From Anagrus nilaparvatae (lineage: Eukaryota; Arthropoda; Insecta; Hymenoptera; Mymaridae): a DNA stretch of 64,000 bases. The notes beneath the pieces are model-generated. The model saw nothing but the letters and a program-made list of their open reading frames with translations, had not been told where the DNA came from and did no database searches. Location of the stretch: assembly GCA_022575985.1 (NCBI GenBank), contig JAKSXM010000007.1, positions 55,520,501 through 55,584,500 on the forward strand. Reading direction: 5' to 3'. Positions 12,555 through 22,746 of the stretch are shown here, piece after piece (position 1 is the first letter of the stretch; each line of letters opens with the position of its first letter). The position numbers and the translations under genes are program-made.

Positions 12555-12825
12555 CGATCATGAATCATGTTCACTTATAACGTTTTAACGTATATTCCCT
12601 AATTTTTATAAGTCCTAAGATCTAAATTACAATAAATCCCAAAATATAAATTATCCTAAGTCCATAAACCTAAAATATTCTAAGTTCTTGTGCTTACTCC
12701 CACTTTAAATTATTCTAAGTCCCTTAATCGGAAATATTCTAAGTCCATTTCATACCCCGCTCCCCTAAAAACGTCGTTAATATTTCAACCCCTCCCCCCC
12801 TAAAACGTCAATACACGGTGATCCC
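12555..12825 (-). repeat. Minisatellite array, left member of an inverted pair
   Basis: Units of the form AAATTATTCTAAGTCCCTTAA repeat about every 25 bp, ending in CCCCTAAAACGTCAA. The opposite orientation appears at 13398-13692, so the two arrays face each other across about 570 bp. Confidence 0.65.
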
Positions 12826-13397
12826 GGGTGGGACGTGAATTTTATTTTATTAGGTGCATCGCTAGTTGTTGATGCTTGTAATCTTAGCTGCGATTGGTTA
12901 ACTAATAAGCAAACAATGCATCCGCTCTGTATCGCCCTGTATTTACCCCCCCCCCTAAAACATCACTTTTTTACCCACCCCTGCCTGCCATTAACATACA
13001 CTAATACTATTATATCGTAGTATAAGTGAACGCAACATACGGAGGTCCCATTGATACCAACCTATGAATTTAATTTTGTCATATGACTTTAAAAATACCA
13101 TGTCCAGCACCGGAAGATCATGTAATAACAAAGATTTTGCAAGAAATGATTAATTTTTAAATTATCTCAAAAATTGCAATTTTAGACAAAAATGGGTTTT
13201 ATAGGTCTCAACAATTTTCTAAAAGCTTTTTTCTAAAAATTCTTTATTTGTCCTTTAGAATTATTTGTTTGCAAAACATTATTACCTTTCTAATTTTTTA
13301 TATTAAATTCTCTTCTTTACAGTCAGTAAATTGAATGCCCATTTTTGTCCCAAAATGATCAATTTTTCAATTTGCTGCAAAAATCGTAGTTTTAAAA

Positions 13398-13692
13398 TTG
13401 AACATGTTTCTAAGGAGGGGTAACCTGTGAATCTGAAAATCAAGTGGGGTCAAATGTCAAAAATCATGTGGGGTTAGGAACTTAAAATATTTTATATTTA
13501 GGGACTTTGAATAATTTACTTTGAGAGGCTTAGAAAAATTCAAGTTTAGGGACTTAAAATATTCCGGGTTTAGAGACTTCTAATAATTTGAGTTGAGGGA
13601 CTTAGAATATTTTCAATTTAAGGACTTAAAATAATACAGGTTTACAGAATCTAAATAATTTGGGTTTAGAATCTTAACATCTAGTAAAGGTG
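13398..13692 (+). repeat. Minisatellite array, right member of an inverted pair
   Basis: After GAACATGTTTCTAAGGAGG the units GGACTTAAAATATTCCGGG and GGACTTAGAATATTTTCAA repeat at about 25-30 bp spacing. The near-identical copy is at 24845-25140. Confidence 0.65.
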
Positions 13693-13919
13693 ATAATTAT
13701 TGTAATGTTGTTTATTATTTATGTATTATAACTAGTCCTTTTTACAGGTTTAGTTTTCACGTCCTATAATTAGTCTTATAGCCCAATTAGAGCTTGTAAT
13801 TATTGAATCTCAATATTTTCTTACCCTTTCTTCAAAAAAAGGCAATTAATTAGATAATTTTAGCTCTGCTTTCAAAATATTGCAAAAAAACTAAAATGGG
13901 GTAGTTTTTGCTGATTTCA

Positions 13920-14450
13920 TGTCCTCTACTTCTCAGCCACTTGTACCCCAGATTGCGTATTTCAGAATCAAAGCATACCTACTTTTGTATTCTAATTTTT
14001 TTGGTCACGTGTACTAGAAAAAGTTAACCAATTTTTGGAAGAAAAACTGAAATTATGACACCCCGGATTAGACTAGATTTTTATATTAGGCCAAAACATA
14101 CTGAATTTATATTTTAAATATTTTGGTATTTTGGCTCTGGAAGGGCATGTCGGGCTATTGAAGACCCGCCATTTATTCACGCTCTTAGTTTATAGTGTAC
14201 ATGATTTTGAGCTCGGATAAAGGTCTTTAATGGCCCGACATGTCTCTCCAGAATTAATATACCGAAAAATGTCAAATATAAACTTATTATGTTTTGGTCT
14301 TAGTTAAAAACCTAGCCTATTCCAGGGTTTCATACTTACTTTTAGTTTTTTTTTTTAAATTGGCCATTTTTGTGTACTCATAACTTTTTCCAAAACACGT
14401 GGCCGAAAAAATTAGAATACGAAAGTCTATGTATTTAGGTCTTGAATATC
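13920..14450. mobile_element. Foldback centred near 14190
   Basis: The left arm (TTTTGTATTCTAATTTTTTT, GGTCACGTGTACTAGAAAAA, GGGCATGTCGGGC) is mirrored on the right (GCCCGACATGTCTC, CCAAAACACGTGGCC, TTAGAATACGAAAG). The arms are about 220 bp and clearly diverged. In copy B the left arm and centre are present, but the right arm is cut off at 26286 where a decamer array begins. Confidence 0.6.
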
Positions 14451-15287
14451 TCTGTGCCAAAATTTAGCTGTGTAATACTTACACGCACTTATTACCATAC
14501 CATTATTATTACCAGGTTCCTAATCTCTTTTTTATTTAATAAAATTACGCTATTTAAAAAAATCAGTTTTTAAACAACCGGTTTTATTTCAATGAAGTAA
14601 CCTTCAGAAGAATTAAAAACTTATTAGTTATTAGTTTCAAATCAATTTTTCAAACTGATCCATGTGTAAGAATAAAAAAATTCAAAGATAATGGAATTAT
14701 ACATAGAATGCATACGGATGGAGTTGCAAATTCTTTGAACTAGGTTTAGTCCAAAAATATATATCTTATATTAATATTTGAAATTTTACGTTTAGATTTC
14801 TTTTTGAATACTAAATTAATTTTAAAACCAATATTTATGTAAAATTCCAAAAAATATTCCTAAAAACAAATAATCTAATGTAACTTGTTTTTCGTAATTT
14901 TTTCTAATTCTCCATCCGCCATTTTCAAATTAAGAAAAATCAAGCAAAAAAAATGTGTCCTAAAACATATACAAAAAATAAAAATTTTATTATTCTTCAT
15001 TAAATATACCTTTTTTTGATGCTATTTACAATACTGATAAGCAGCGTGTCGATTTTTTTTAGTATCCAACTTTTACCCTAAATAATGAGTTTCCGGTTAA
15101 TTTTATAGAAAGTTTGAAATCGTATTCTGATAATAGAGACTTGAAAAATAGATTTTGGTTTTAAAATTAATTTAGAACTCGTAGATAGGCTCTTGGGCGT
15201 TAAATGTTTAATTGAATAAAATTTGGATTAATTAATAAATAATAAAAATCGTAAAGAATTATAAAAAAGCTAAGGCTTTTTTATTTC

Positions 15288-15998
15288 AGGCACGATCACA
15301 TATTCATTGAGTATTTTCTCTTTAATAACGTTGATGGGATCCACGCCCTCATAAATTGAAAACTATTATTTATTATTATACACCAAGGTAATAAAAGCAT
15401 GTAGAGGCATCGGAATGACCTGGGGACCAAATTCCTCCATAAATTGAAGAATTTGAAGACTTTTTCGTTTTTTAACCTGATGAACTTTTAAGGCACGATT
15501 TCATCTATGTATTGCATACACAGGGTTATCGTTCCTAAAAAATAAATTTCAATTAATTTAGTTATTTTCTGGTTATTTTAGATCATTAACCACATTTTGG
15601 ATGTATTAAATTCAAAACCAATTCATTTTTTACCATTTTTATTATTTTTTAATAATTTTTTTTGATATCTGAAATCAGTTTTTAGGACATTTCTCTGCAA
15701 GTACTTGATGAAATCACTTGAAATTGAAAACCCTACAACTAGATCTTATTTCAAAAAATTTGGTTTAAGGGATTTTTGATTCATCGAGTAGGCTCTGTGA
15801 TCTTGACGATACACTTTCTCGAACATACATCCCTACACACAACAAGGCAATATAAGCATTTAGAGGCATCGGAATGACCTGGGGACCAAATTTCTCCACG
15901 AATTGTGCAATTTAGGAATTTTTCCGTTTTTTGACCTGACAAACTTATAAGGCACGATTTCATCTATGTATTGCATACATAGGGTGATCGTGCCTAAA
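15288..15998. mobile_element. Inserted element with AGGCACGATCAC ends
   Basis: The left end AGGCACGATCAC (about 15288) is mirrored by GTGATCGTGCCT (ending about 15998). Inside, a segment with GGACCTGGGGACCAAATT-type words (GACCTGGGGACCAAATT) and a TTCATCTATGTATTGCATAC hairpin occurs twice (15413-15540 and 15860-15998). The related locus at 53.2 kb runs straight through the corresponding point without this sequence, acting as an empty site. A further copy in the other orientation is at 19845-20100. Confidence 0.6.
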
Positions 15999-16009
15999 AA
16001 TATAAGAAT

Positions 16010-16279
16010 CTTGTGTGATTTTGTATTTTTATGATATTTCGCTGATGCAAAGTTTATGCAAAAGCTATGAAATTTATCGCGCGGATAACATTTAGAAGGT
16101 TTTTCACCTGTATGAAGCAAAAGTACAAGAATAAACATGCCTTTAGAAATACCAGATTGGGCCCAAAAACAATAGGGTTCATTAACTCGATAAAATAAAC
16201 TCAGTTTTAAAAAATGAAAGCATTCCGTTTGATCGTTTTGGCTATATCGTGTCCGAAAGGTGTCGATTTTTGCATCCAT
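16010..16279 (-). pseudogene. Decayed C2H2 zinc-finger fragment
   Basis: On the minus strand the frame starting at 16279 (ATG) contains HTGEKPSKCY, the classic linker between C2H2 fingers, followed by a degenerate finger ending in YHKNTKSH. The second finger cysteine is lost (KCYPRD). Upstream residues (MDAKIDTFRTRYSQND) match no family I know. The fragment recurs at 53231-53557 with few changes (KCYPHD, YHKNAKEH), so it travels inside a repeat. C2H2 fingers bind DNA, but a single broken finger should have no function. It is best read as a host zinc-finger gene piece captured and amplified by a mobile element. The frame continues past 16010 only into the adjacent insertion. Confidence 0.6.
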
Positions 16280-16303
16280 TAAGGTAGAGCTTCGCTCTAT
16301 AAT

Positions 16304-17632
16304 TAATAAAAAATAAGATTCCAGATGTAAAAAATATGTTTGTCCAAAACATACATTAAAAATGTGAACTCTTCAAAAATATACGTTAAAAATAACTTGC
16401 ATAGATTTTACTTAAATCATCAAATAGACTAAAGAAACCACGCCTACGATTGGCTGTGTATTGTCTATGTACTTAAATCGCAAGATGACGTTAATATAAA
16501 CAAGTACACTGCATGATAAATTAATAAGAAAAAGCGACAGTTTTACATAAAAAAAAAACCGTGTATATTTAGAATAAAATAAACTAAAAAATATTGTAAC
16601 GTAATGCTTTGTAAAGCGAAGTCAGTTGAACACCAGACTCTCTTGAAGATGAATGCGTAACTTACACGTACATCCTAAATTTTTTAAATTGGTAAATTAT
16701 AATAAACTTGTAAAAAATATGTAAAATTATTAGGTACATAATTATATTTTATTGGTTTTAGCTTGATAAGGTCGGCATATTGATCGAAGAAACGTCACAA
16801 ATAGATAAATACATTTTTATTTAAAAATTTGATTTGCATAATTTTTTCCATTTGGTCAATCAATTCCTACTTGATCATAAAACTATATAAGAATATTTTT
16901 TAAAAAAATGTATAAAGATACAAGCATTCTTAATAGTAAAAGGATACTTACAAAATAAAAGAAAAAATTTTTTTAAGCTGTGATGGAGCTTTGGAGCTTT
17001 CAAGCTTCGTAGCCGCCTAAGTTGAGACTTTGGAGCTTTGCGTCTATGCGTCTACACTGACTGTTGCTAAGAATAAAGAAATCTACACCATATTTAAAAT
17101 TCAGCCAATTTGACCAGACGACCATTGCAATTGCAACCGATATCGATAGCAACTATTTTACAGTGTATCTTATATTACAAGGCAATTTATTAATACATGT
17201 TAAATAAAGTAAATTATAACATTGATTTAGTGGATTCTCTAAATATATTTAAAAAAAATTTTTTTCTTTTAAGCTATTAGCATCGATCTTATAATTTAAT
17301 TATTTATGATATTTATTAATTATTGTATTATACTAAGCTAAAAGCTGTTATCATAAGTTATTACATTCACTTTATTTACATTAACCTTCATTTTAAATCT
17401 ATTTCCCTAAAAGTCTTGAATATTTGTTTTCTTTCAGTAAAACAAAATATTTTTTTAAGTCCAGACTCAAAATTCATAATATTATTATATTTACTTTAAA
17501 TCCTTTAACCAAATAAAGTAATGTAACAATTGCAAAGATATAATAATTTATACCAGTAAGTTAGTGAATTTTTAAAAGTTAATAAATTACATAATTTTTA
17601 AATACCATAGAGAATTAAAATATGATGATTAA

Positions 17633-17668
<36 letters not shown>

Positions 17669-19530
17669 TGATTTATTTGTTAAATTAGTAATAAAAATTT
17701 CGAAAAGATTATTTAATGAAATTTTCAAACTACATAGTTCTAATTTACTTATTAATCAAAATTTAAAGTTTATAAGTAGTCTCTAAATATGTGAAAATTT
17801 TGGATGCTAGTTCTAAAAAAAAATATTTTAGATTAAAAAATATATAAAAATATTATTTATTTTTATTATGTATTAAATTTTTTAATAAAGTTTATCTTCA
17901 ATACATACATAAATTTAATATAATTTTATTATATATAACGTCAGAATATAACATAAAATTCTGTAACAAGTATTTACTTCGAGTAGTAAATATGTAACGT
18001 AATATAACTAATACAGCTTATATTTCTCGTTACCATTCTCGTAAACGCCAGTCAGGTTTTCTACTGTTGTTAAATTATTTTTCTACGCACGTACTACGAG
18101 CCAGGGAAAATGTTGTCTATTTTATCTTCACAGCAAAAGTGAAAGAGTTGCCTAAAATAATGAAAGGATATAAAAACAAGCGTAATTCCAGAATAACGTT
18201 CACGTTATATACGAGTTTATTCGTGTGCAAAGTAAACCCCTGGCAAAAGGTTATATGAACTTGTATATATACTTCTCTTTTCCATCAAATTTCAACTAGC
18301 ACGATTTTTTTTTCTTTTTTTTTTCTACACAATTTCAAAAGTAAAAAAGAGGGAAGAGGTAGTAGTGTTGAGTGAAAATTGTACAAACGTCATAAAAAAA
18401 GATTTGAAAATTTTTTAACCTTTTGATGTTTTACTTTGTCAAAGTAAAGCAATATCAATTATTTTGTTTACTAAATAAATAAAAATTTCAAATTGATTTT
18501 ATTTATTATTTTTTTTTTATGAAGCTCAGATTTTTAGTCTTTATACGTAGGTACGTAGTTATTAATTACTATAAATTTTTATTTTAATTTATAATTTAAT
18601 CCTCTCATACTATCTTTTAGATTTTTCCTCAAATAAAACCTCGGTCATTTTGAGGTAAATTATAGTTTAATTAAAAATAAGTAAAATAGGTCACACTTTT
18701 GCCTTTTCCTAAATTTCAAATGAAAATTCAATAGGAAAAACTAACTTATAGTTGTTTGATAAAATTTATAGAAATAATAATAATAATCTAAAAGAAACTG
18801 AAAATATGAAATAACTAGAATTTTTTCTTTATCTTTTCTGTGTAAGCCTTGTTACTTTAAGAAACGAAAAATAAGACCAGGTCCAATTTTTTATTCTTCA
18901 AATATGTTATTATTAAATTATATGATCAGCTTGATACAAATTTTCAACATCTAAAATCTTAAGCTAACGATTTTGCCAAAGATAACCTAAAAAGTCGCTT
19001 TAAATTTTCTACAGCTTCCTTAATTTTTTTTAAGTTTAAAAATAATGTTTGATACTTGAATCAAACTACTTGAGCTTTGAGTAAATTGCCTGAAATTTCA
19101 CGTAGAGTAATAGTTCAAAAAATCCTTTCATAACTAATAGAATTCTAAAAACTTTAAATTTAAGCAAAATCGATTTGGCAAATTTTTTATTTTATTTGAA
19201 ATTTCAAGTAAAGCAACCTAACCGTAAGGTATTTTAGTTTCTTGGCCCGTACTCGGTTTAATTTTTAAGTGGCTGAAATGCAACTGATACAGCCCTTTCT
19301 CTTTAGGGTTATTTGTTTTTTTTATTTACTTTTCGAGGAATTATGTATTGAAGCTTTAATCTTAAAAAATTATTTGAATCTGATGTAACTTTTCAAATTT
19401 TTTTAAAAATTTTGGTTGAAATGATCATATTTATGAAAAGCTTATCCTAGTAATTTGATGGTAATAATTTGAAAATTTTAACCACATATTAGAAGTTTTA
19501 TAAATAAAAACTTATAAGCGGTTTGTGTAA
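16304..19530. other. Intergenic DNA with one TTA microsatellite
   Basis: A (TTA)n run occupies about 17631-17669. From 18000 to 18260 the base composition is more balanced and I find no repeat partner in the window, so it may be unique host sequence. The 63-codon frame there lacks any recognisable domain. The remainder is AT-rich without visible features. Confidence 0.4.
17631..17669. repeat. TTA trinucleotide microsatellite
   Basis: An uninterrupted run of ATT/TTA units of about 13 repeats. Confidence 0.9.
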
Positions 19531-19534
19531 ACAC

Positions 19535-19840
19535 TATCCAAATGTATGAAACATTTACTTGCAGGGCTAGATATAATGCAAATGATACAAAACATTACAA
19601 TACAATTCGCTGTTTTTATAACTTGTAATTATCACCATTAGTAGATATTAAAATTTCAAACCCAAATTATTTTGAATCCCTAAATCGAAAATAACCAGTT
19701 AAAACAAGTCCCTAAATCTGAATTATTATAAGTCTCTAAATCAAAATAACTCTAACTCCCTAAACTTGAATTATTCTAAGTCCCTAAACCCAGTTTATTT
19801 TAAGTCCCTAAATCGAAATTTTTCTAATTGTAAATCTCAT
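19535..19840 (-). repeat. Minisatellite family copy, clearest 25-bp periodicity
   Basis: The words AAGTCCCTAAATCTGAATTA, AAGTCTCTAAATC, ACTCCCTAAACTTGAATTAT, AAGTCCCTAAACCC and AAGTCCCTAAATCG follow each other at about 25-bp spacing. This is the best place to read the monomer. Confidence 0.7.
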
Positions 19841-19844
19841 ATTT

Positions 19845-20100
19845 TTAGGTACGATTACCCTATATATCCATAGATGAAATCGTGCCTTATAATTTTGTCA
19901 GGTCAAAAAATGGAGAAGTCTTAAAAATGTTTAATTTCACAAGAAATTATGAAATAATTTAATAAATTATGAAATAAATTATTGGTCCCCAGGTCATTTT
20001 GATGCCCCCAACATGCTTTTATCGAATTTTTGTGTGTAGATATGTATGTTTGAACAGGTGTATCCTGAAAATGTCAGAGGCTACTCCAATGAAATAAAAA
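19845..20100 (+). repeat. Diverged copy of the AGGCACG element
   Basis: It starts AGGTACGATTACCCTATA and runs through GATGAAATCGTGCCTTATAA, GGTCCCCAGGTCATTTTGAT and TGTGTGTAGATATGTATGTT to AGAGGCTACTCCAATG. It matches the reverse complement of about 15780-15998. It lies directly next to the minisatellite array on its left. Confidence 0.6.
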
Positions 20101-21555
20101 AAGCTCTGGATGAAAATCTTAATTTTATCTAGTTGAGCCAGCAGGAAGCCAATTTATATCATCCAGTTGTTGAGTAATCACAAAAAAAATGATTTTAGAT
20201 GTGAAAAAAACTGATAAAAAATGTTAAAAATTAACTTTTTTTAATCTGAAACCTGTCTAATGATCTGAGATCAATAAAAAATCTTGACTTAGTCAAAGAA
20301 TGTGCATATAATTTTCCTTTCATGTTAAAAATAATTTACACAATTGCGAGAATCTCTTAAGATTGAAAAAATGCTTCTAAATTAATACTTCTAAAAAAAA
20401 ATTAATAATTCTCTCTGATATTTAAAAATAATTGAAAATGAAGCTCCATTTCTTGCATTTTGCGTTTGGGAACAGAGTATAACAAACCTGTGTAAATAAC
20501 CAATTTACAAATTTTATATAACGATTTTCAGCTAAAGACGGCAAAATAAAGCTATGCTATTTTATTCTTTATTCAATTTTTGTTTCCTTTTTTTTTTACA
20601 AAAAATTTAATCAAATATTGAAATAACTTTTTTGCTAAAAGAAAAAAAAAATATGTATATAAAATTTAAATCATAAAAAATATTTTGTTTTCATTCAATT
20701 TTGTAAATTTTATACGCATAAAACAAATTTCTGTTCTTTTGAGATAAAAAGAAAAAAAAAATGTATACATTTTTATTGTAATGTAATAATGAAAAAGAAA
20801 AAAAAAATATGTTTTTATAAAAATTCATTTGATTTTATCTGGTTGGACAAATAAAAAAATGTCGTATTTCCTTTAGGAATTGTAAATATTAGGTAGATAA
20901 ATCGTGCATAGACTGTAAATCGTCCTATCGAACATTTGTAATTCTTGTATAAAAAAAAAGAAAAAAAATTCTTCTCATCGTCCAGATCATTGGAATTTTA
21001 CGTGTATATCCACCGATTGGAAATCGACGTTACCCGTGCGTTTCGATAGTTCGTGAACAGAGTGAAAATGAAGTATTATGGGACATTGAGAAAAACGTAT
21101 ACGTTTATGTTAAGTCTTATCAATGTATATTCAAGAAAATAGAAAAAATAAAACAGACATCTGTTTAGCCTTAAAAAAACAGAAAACCCTATTAAAATGA
21201 TTTTGTTGACATTGCATTAACTTGGGATAATTATTCTGATATCGATCATTTCAGCTCATATTTTATCACCAGCAAATAATGATGTGTAAATGCGTATAAT
21301 ATACCTTAGTATACATTGCACGTATGTATGTATGTACAAATACTTCATTAATACTCGAGCTTGTATCTCGTTTGACTTAGAATATATATCGAAAATTATT
21401 TAACGTTATATTATTGTTTATGTTTCAGTGACAATAATAACAATGTAAACAAATTATCCGTTTGAATTTAGAAATTTCACATAATTTCTTAAAGTATTTT
21501 TTTTTCGTTCTTTGGTGCAACCTGTGTAACGTCAAATTTTTATTTTTTATTTTCA
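20101..21555. other. Intergenic DNA, no gene seen
   Basis: Mostly AT-rich. The part 20870-21130 is less biased, with ACCGATTGGAAATCGACG and CGTTTCGATAGTTCGTG words and no partner elsewhere in the window. I cannot assign a function. Confidence 0.4.
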
Positions 21556-21557
21556 AT

Positions 21558-21730
21558 AAGGAACATGATCAGAGGTACTTGAAAAAGGCCGGCCGGACAA
21601 AGGGCGAGGGGTGAAAAATTTACGTATTCAGGGGAAGGATGATTGAATGGACTCAAAGACACATAATAATTTAATTGCTGAGATTGGGGATTTAGTTGAT
21701 TTGGGATATTAATTAAGACTATTACAGGTC
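21558..21730 (+). repeat. Degenerate minisatellite family copy
   Basis: The head GGAACATGATCAGAGGTACT and AAGGGCGAGGGGTGAAAAAT are worn versions of the heads at 50 and 10330. The following units are barely recognisable. The solo LTR lies 30 bp downstream. Confidence 0.45.
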
Positions 21731-22052
21731 AAAATGATTCAGGAAAGTTAGTTATGTTAATGTAGGAATCGGGTCAACCTGAAGATAATTATTAATTAAT
21801 TATTGTTTATAATTTGATTTAATTTTACATTGTATTTTTATGTTGTATGAGAATCTTTCTAGAAGTAGTTGTACGTTAAAGTCAAGATATTTCCGGTGTC
21901 ATATGGTGTGTTTTCTGTAGTGTCTGTATCGTATGATATTTTAATGTATGGAAGTTTCTAGGTTTTAATTGTCGTTAGTTTTTATAGAAAGAATGAATGT
22001 TAAGTAGCTAGAAAATTCGAGAATAGAACGATCTAGAAAGAATATTAAAATG

Positions 22053-22060
22053 TATAAAAG
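22053..22060 (+). promoter_or_regulatory. TATA box of the solo LTR
   Basis: TATAAAAG is followed about 30 bp later by GGCAGTTGTT, which resembles an arthropod initiator (CAGT). A run of GTTGTTCGGCAGTTGTTCAG repeats follows. Confidence 0.55.
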
Positions 22061-22232
22061 CTGCAGGATTTTGGTCGTGGGAGGCAGTTGTTCGGCAGTT
22101 GTTCAGTAGTTGTTAAGTTGTTCGTCAGTTGTATTGTATGTGGCATGTAGTCTGTTTCGTGTAGTATGCTGTTTGTAGTACTTAAAATAGTAATGTTAAA
22201 AATGTAGTCTTTAAATTGAATGTTGCTGTATC

Positions 22233-22238
22233 AATAAA
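22233..22238 (+). terminator. Poly(A) signal of the solo LTR
   Basis: AATAAA followed by the GT-rich stretch ACGTTGTGTTGTTTT, a normal eukaryotic polyadenylation arrangement. Confidence 0.5.
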
Positions 22239-22315
22239 TACGTTGTGTTGTTTTACTTTATTAATTAAATAAAAATTGTTGCTAATTATTTGAAAATACT
22301 AAGCCCATTCCTACA

Positions 22316-22746
22316 TTAATATACTTAATAAAAATCCACTTGTCGCAATCGAAAATATTCCGATTGTAGCTAGTTGAATTCAGCTTATAGCTAGCAAAAT
22401 TTTTTTTTCTTGCCCAAGGGATTGCAAATGACTTGAAACATAAACTGTATTTTTTGACAAAATTCATGTTTTTTTATGAATGTATGTGTAAAATTAGAGA
22501 AAGAAACCTCCATTTCACGTATATTAAGTTTAGAGACTTAACTTAGTCGCGCGCCCTAGAAGGCGCTGGAATACTTGTGACAAAAATGGTTATATCGCTT
22601 GATTTTTCGGATTCGATACCTAAAGTAAAAATTCTGGACAAGATTTTTGTATCCAAATTTTTCGCAAAATAAAAAAATACTCCTATATTTTTTTATTTTT
22701 GGAAGTAATCAAATGTGTACCAAATTTGGTTCCAGGAACCATATAC
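22316..22746. other. Spacer, no gene seen
   Basis: Mixed-composition sequence including GTCGCGCGCCCTAGAAGGCG. No repeat partner or coding frame stands out. Confidence 0.4.

Larger units (their letters stand above)
11694..16303. repeat. Large composite repeat block, copy A
   Basis: From TACTAGATACCGTC at 11694 the sequence is collinear with copy B at 22747, at a constant offset of 11053 for about 1.3 kb. It contains a 95-codon frame (12229-12516) repeated with one residue change at 23282-23569. It also holds an inverted pair of minisatellite arrays (12555-12825 and 13398-13692), a foldback (13920-14450), a segment shared with 25175-25502 and 52.9 kb, an inserted element (15288-15998) and a zinc-finger fragment (about 16010-16279). 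The words TAGAGCGAAGC near 11711 and GCTTCGCTCTA near 16293 are mutual complements, so the block may be one transposable unit with weak terminal inverted repeats; that is inference. Confidence 0.6.
21761..22315 (+). mobile_element. Solo LTR of an LTR retrotransposon
   Basis: The element begins TGTAGGAAT and ends ATTCCTACA, so it has the canonical TG...CA ends inside a 9-bp inverted repeat. It is flanked on both sides by TTAA, a likely 4-bp target-site duplication. Inside are a TATA box and an AATAAA signal in the expected order. There is no internal gag or pol, and no second LTR in the window, so recombination between two LTRs probably left this one. The 4-bp duplication fits Gypsy-type elements. 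A TTAA-target DNA transposon is the alternative, but the promoter/poly(A) layout argues for an LTR. Confidence 0.7.

Noticed and set aside
18067..18258. 63-codon frame in a less AT-biased patch
   Set aside because: No domain, no splice context and no second copy. The patch may be unique sequence, but coding is unsupported.
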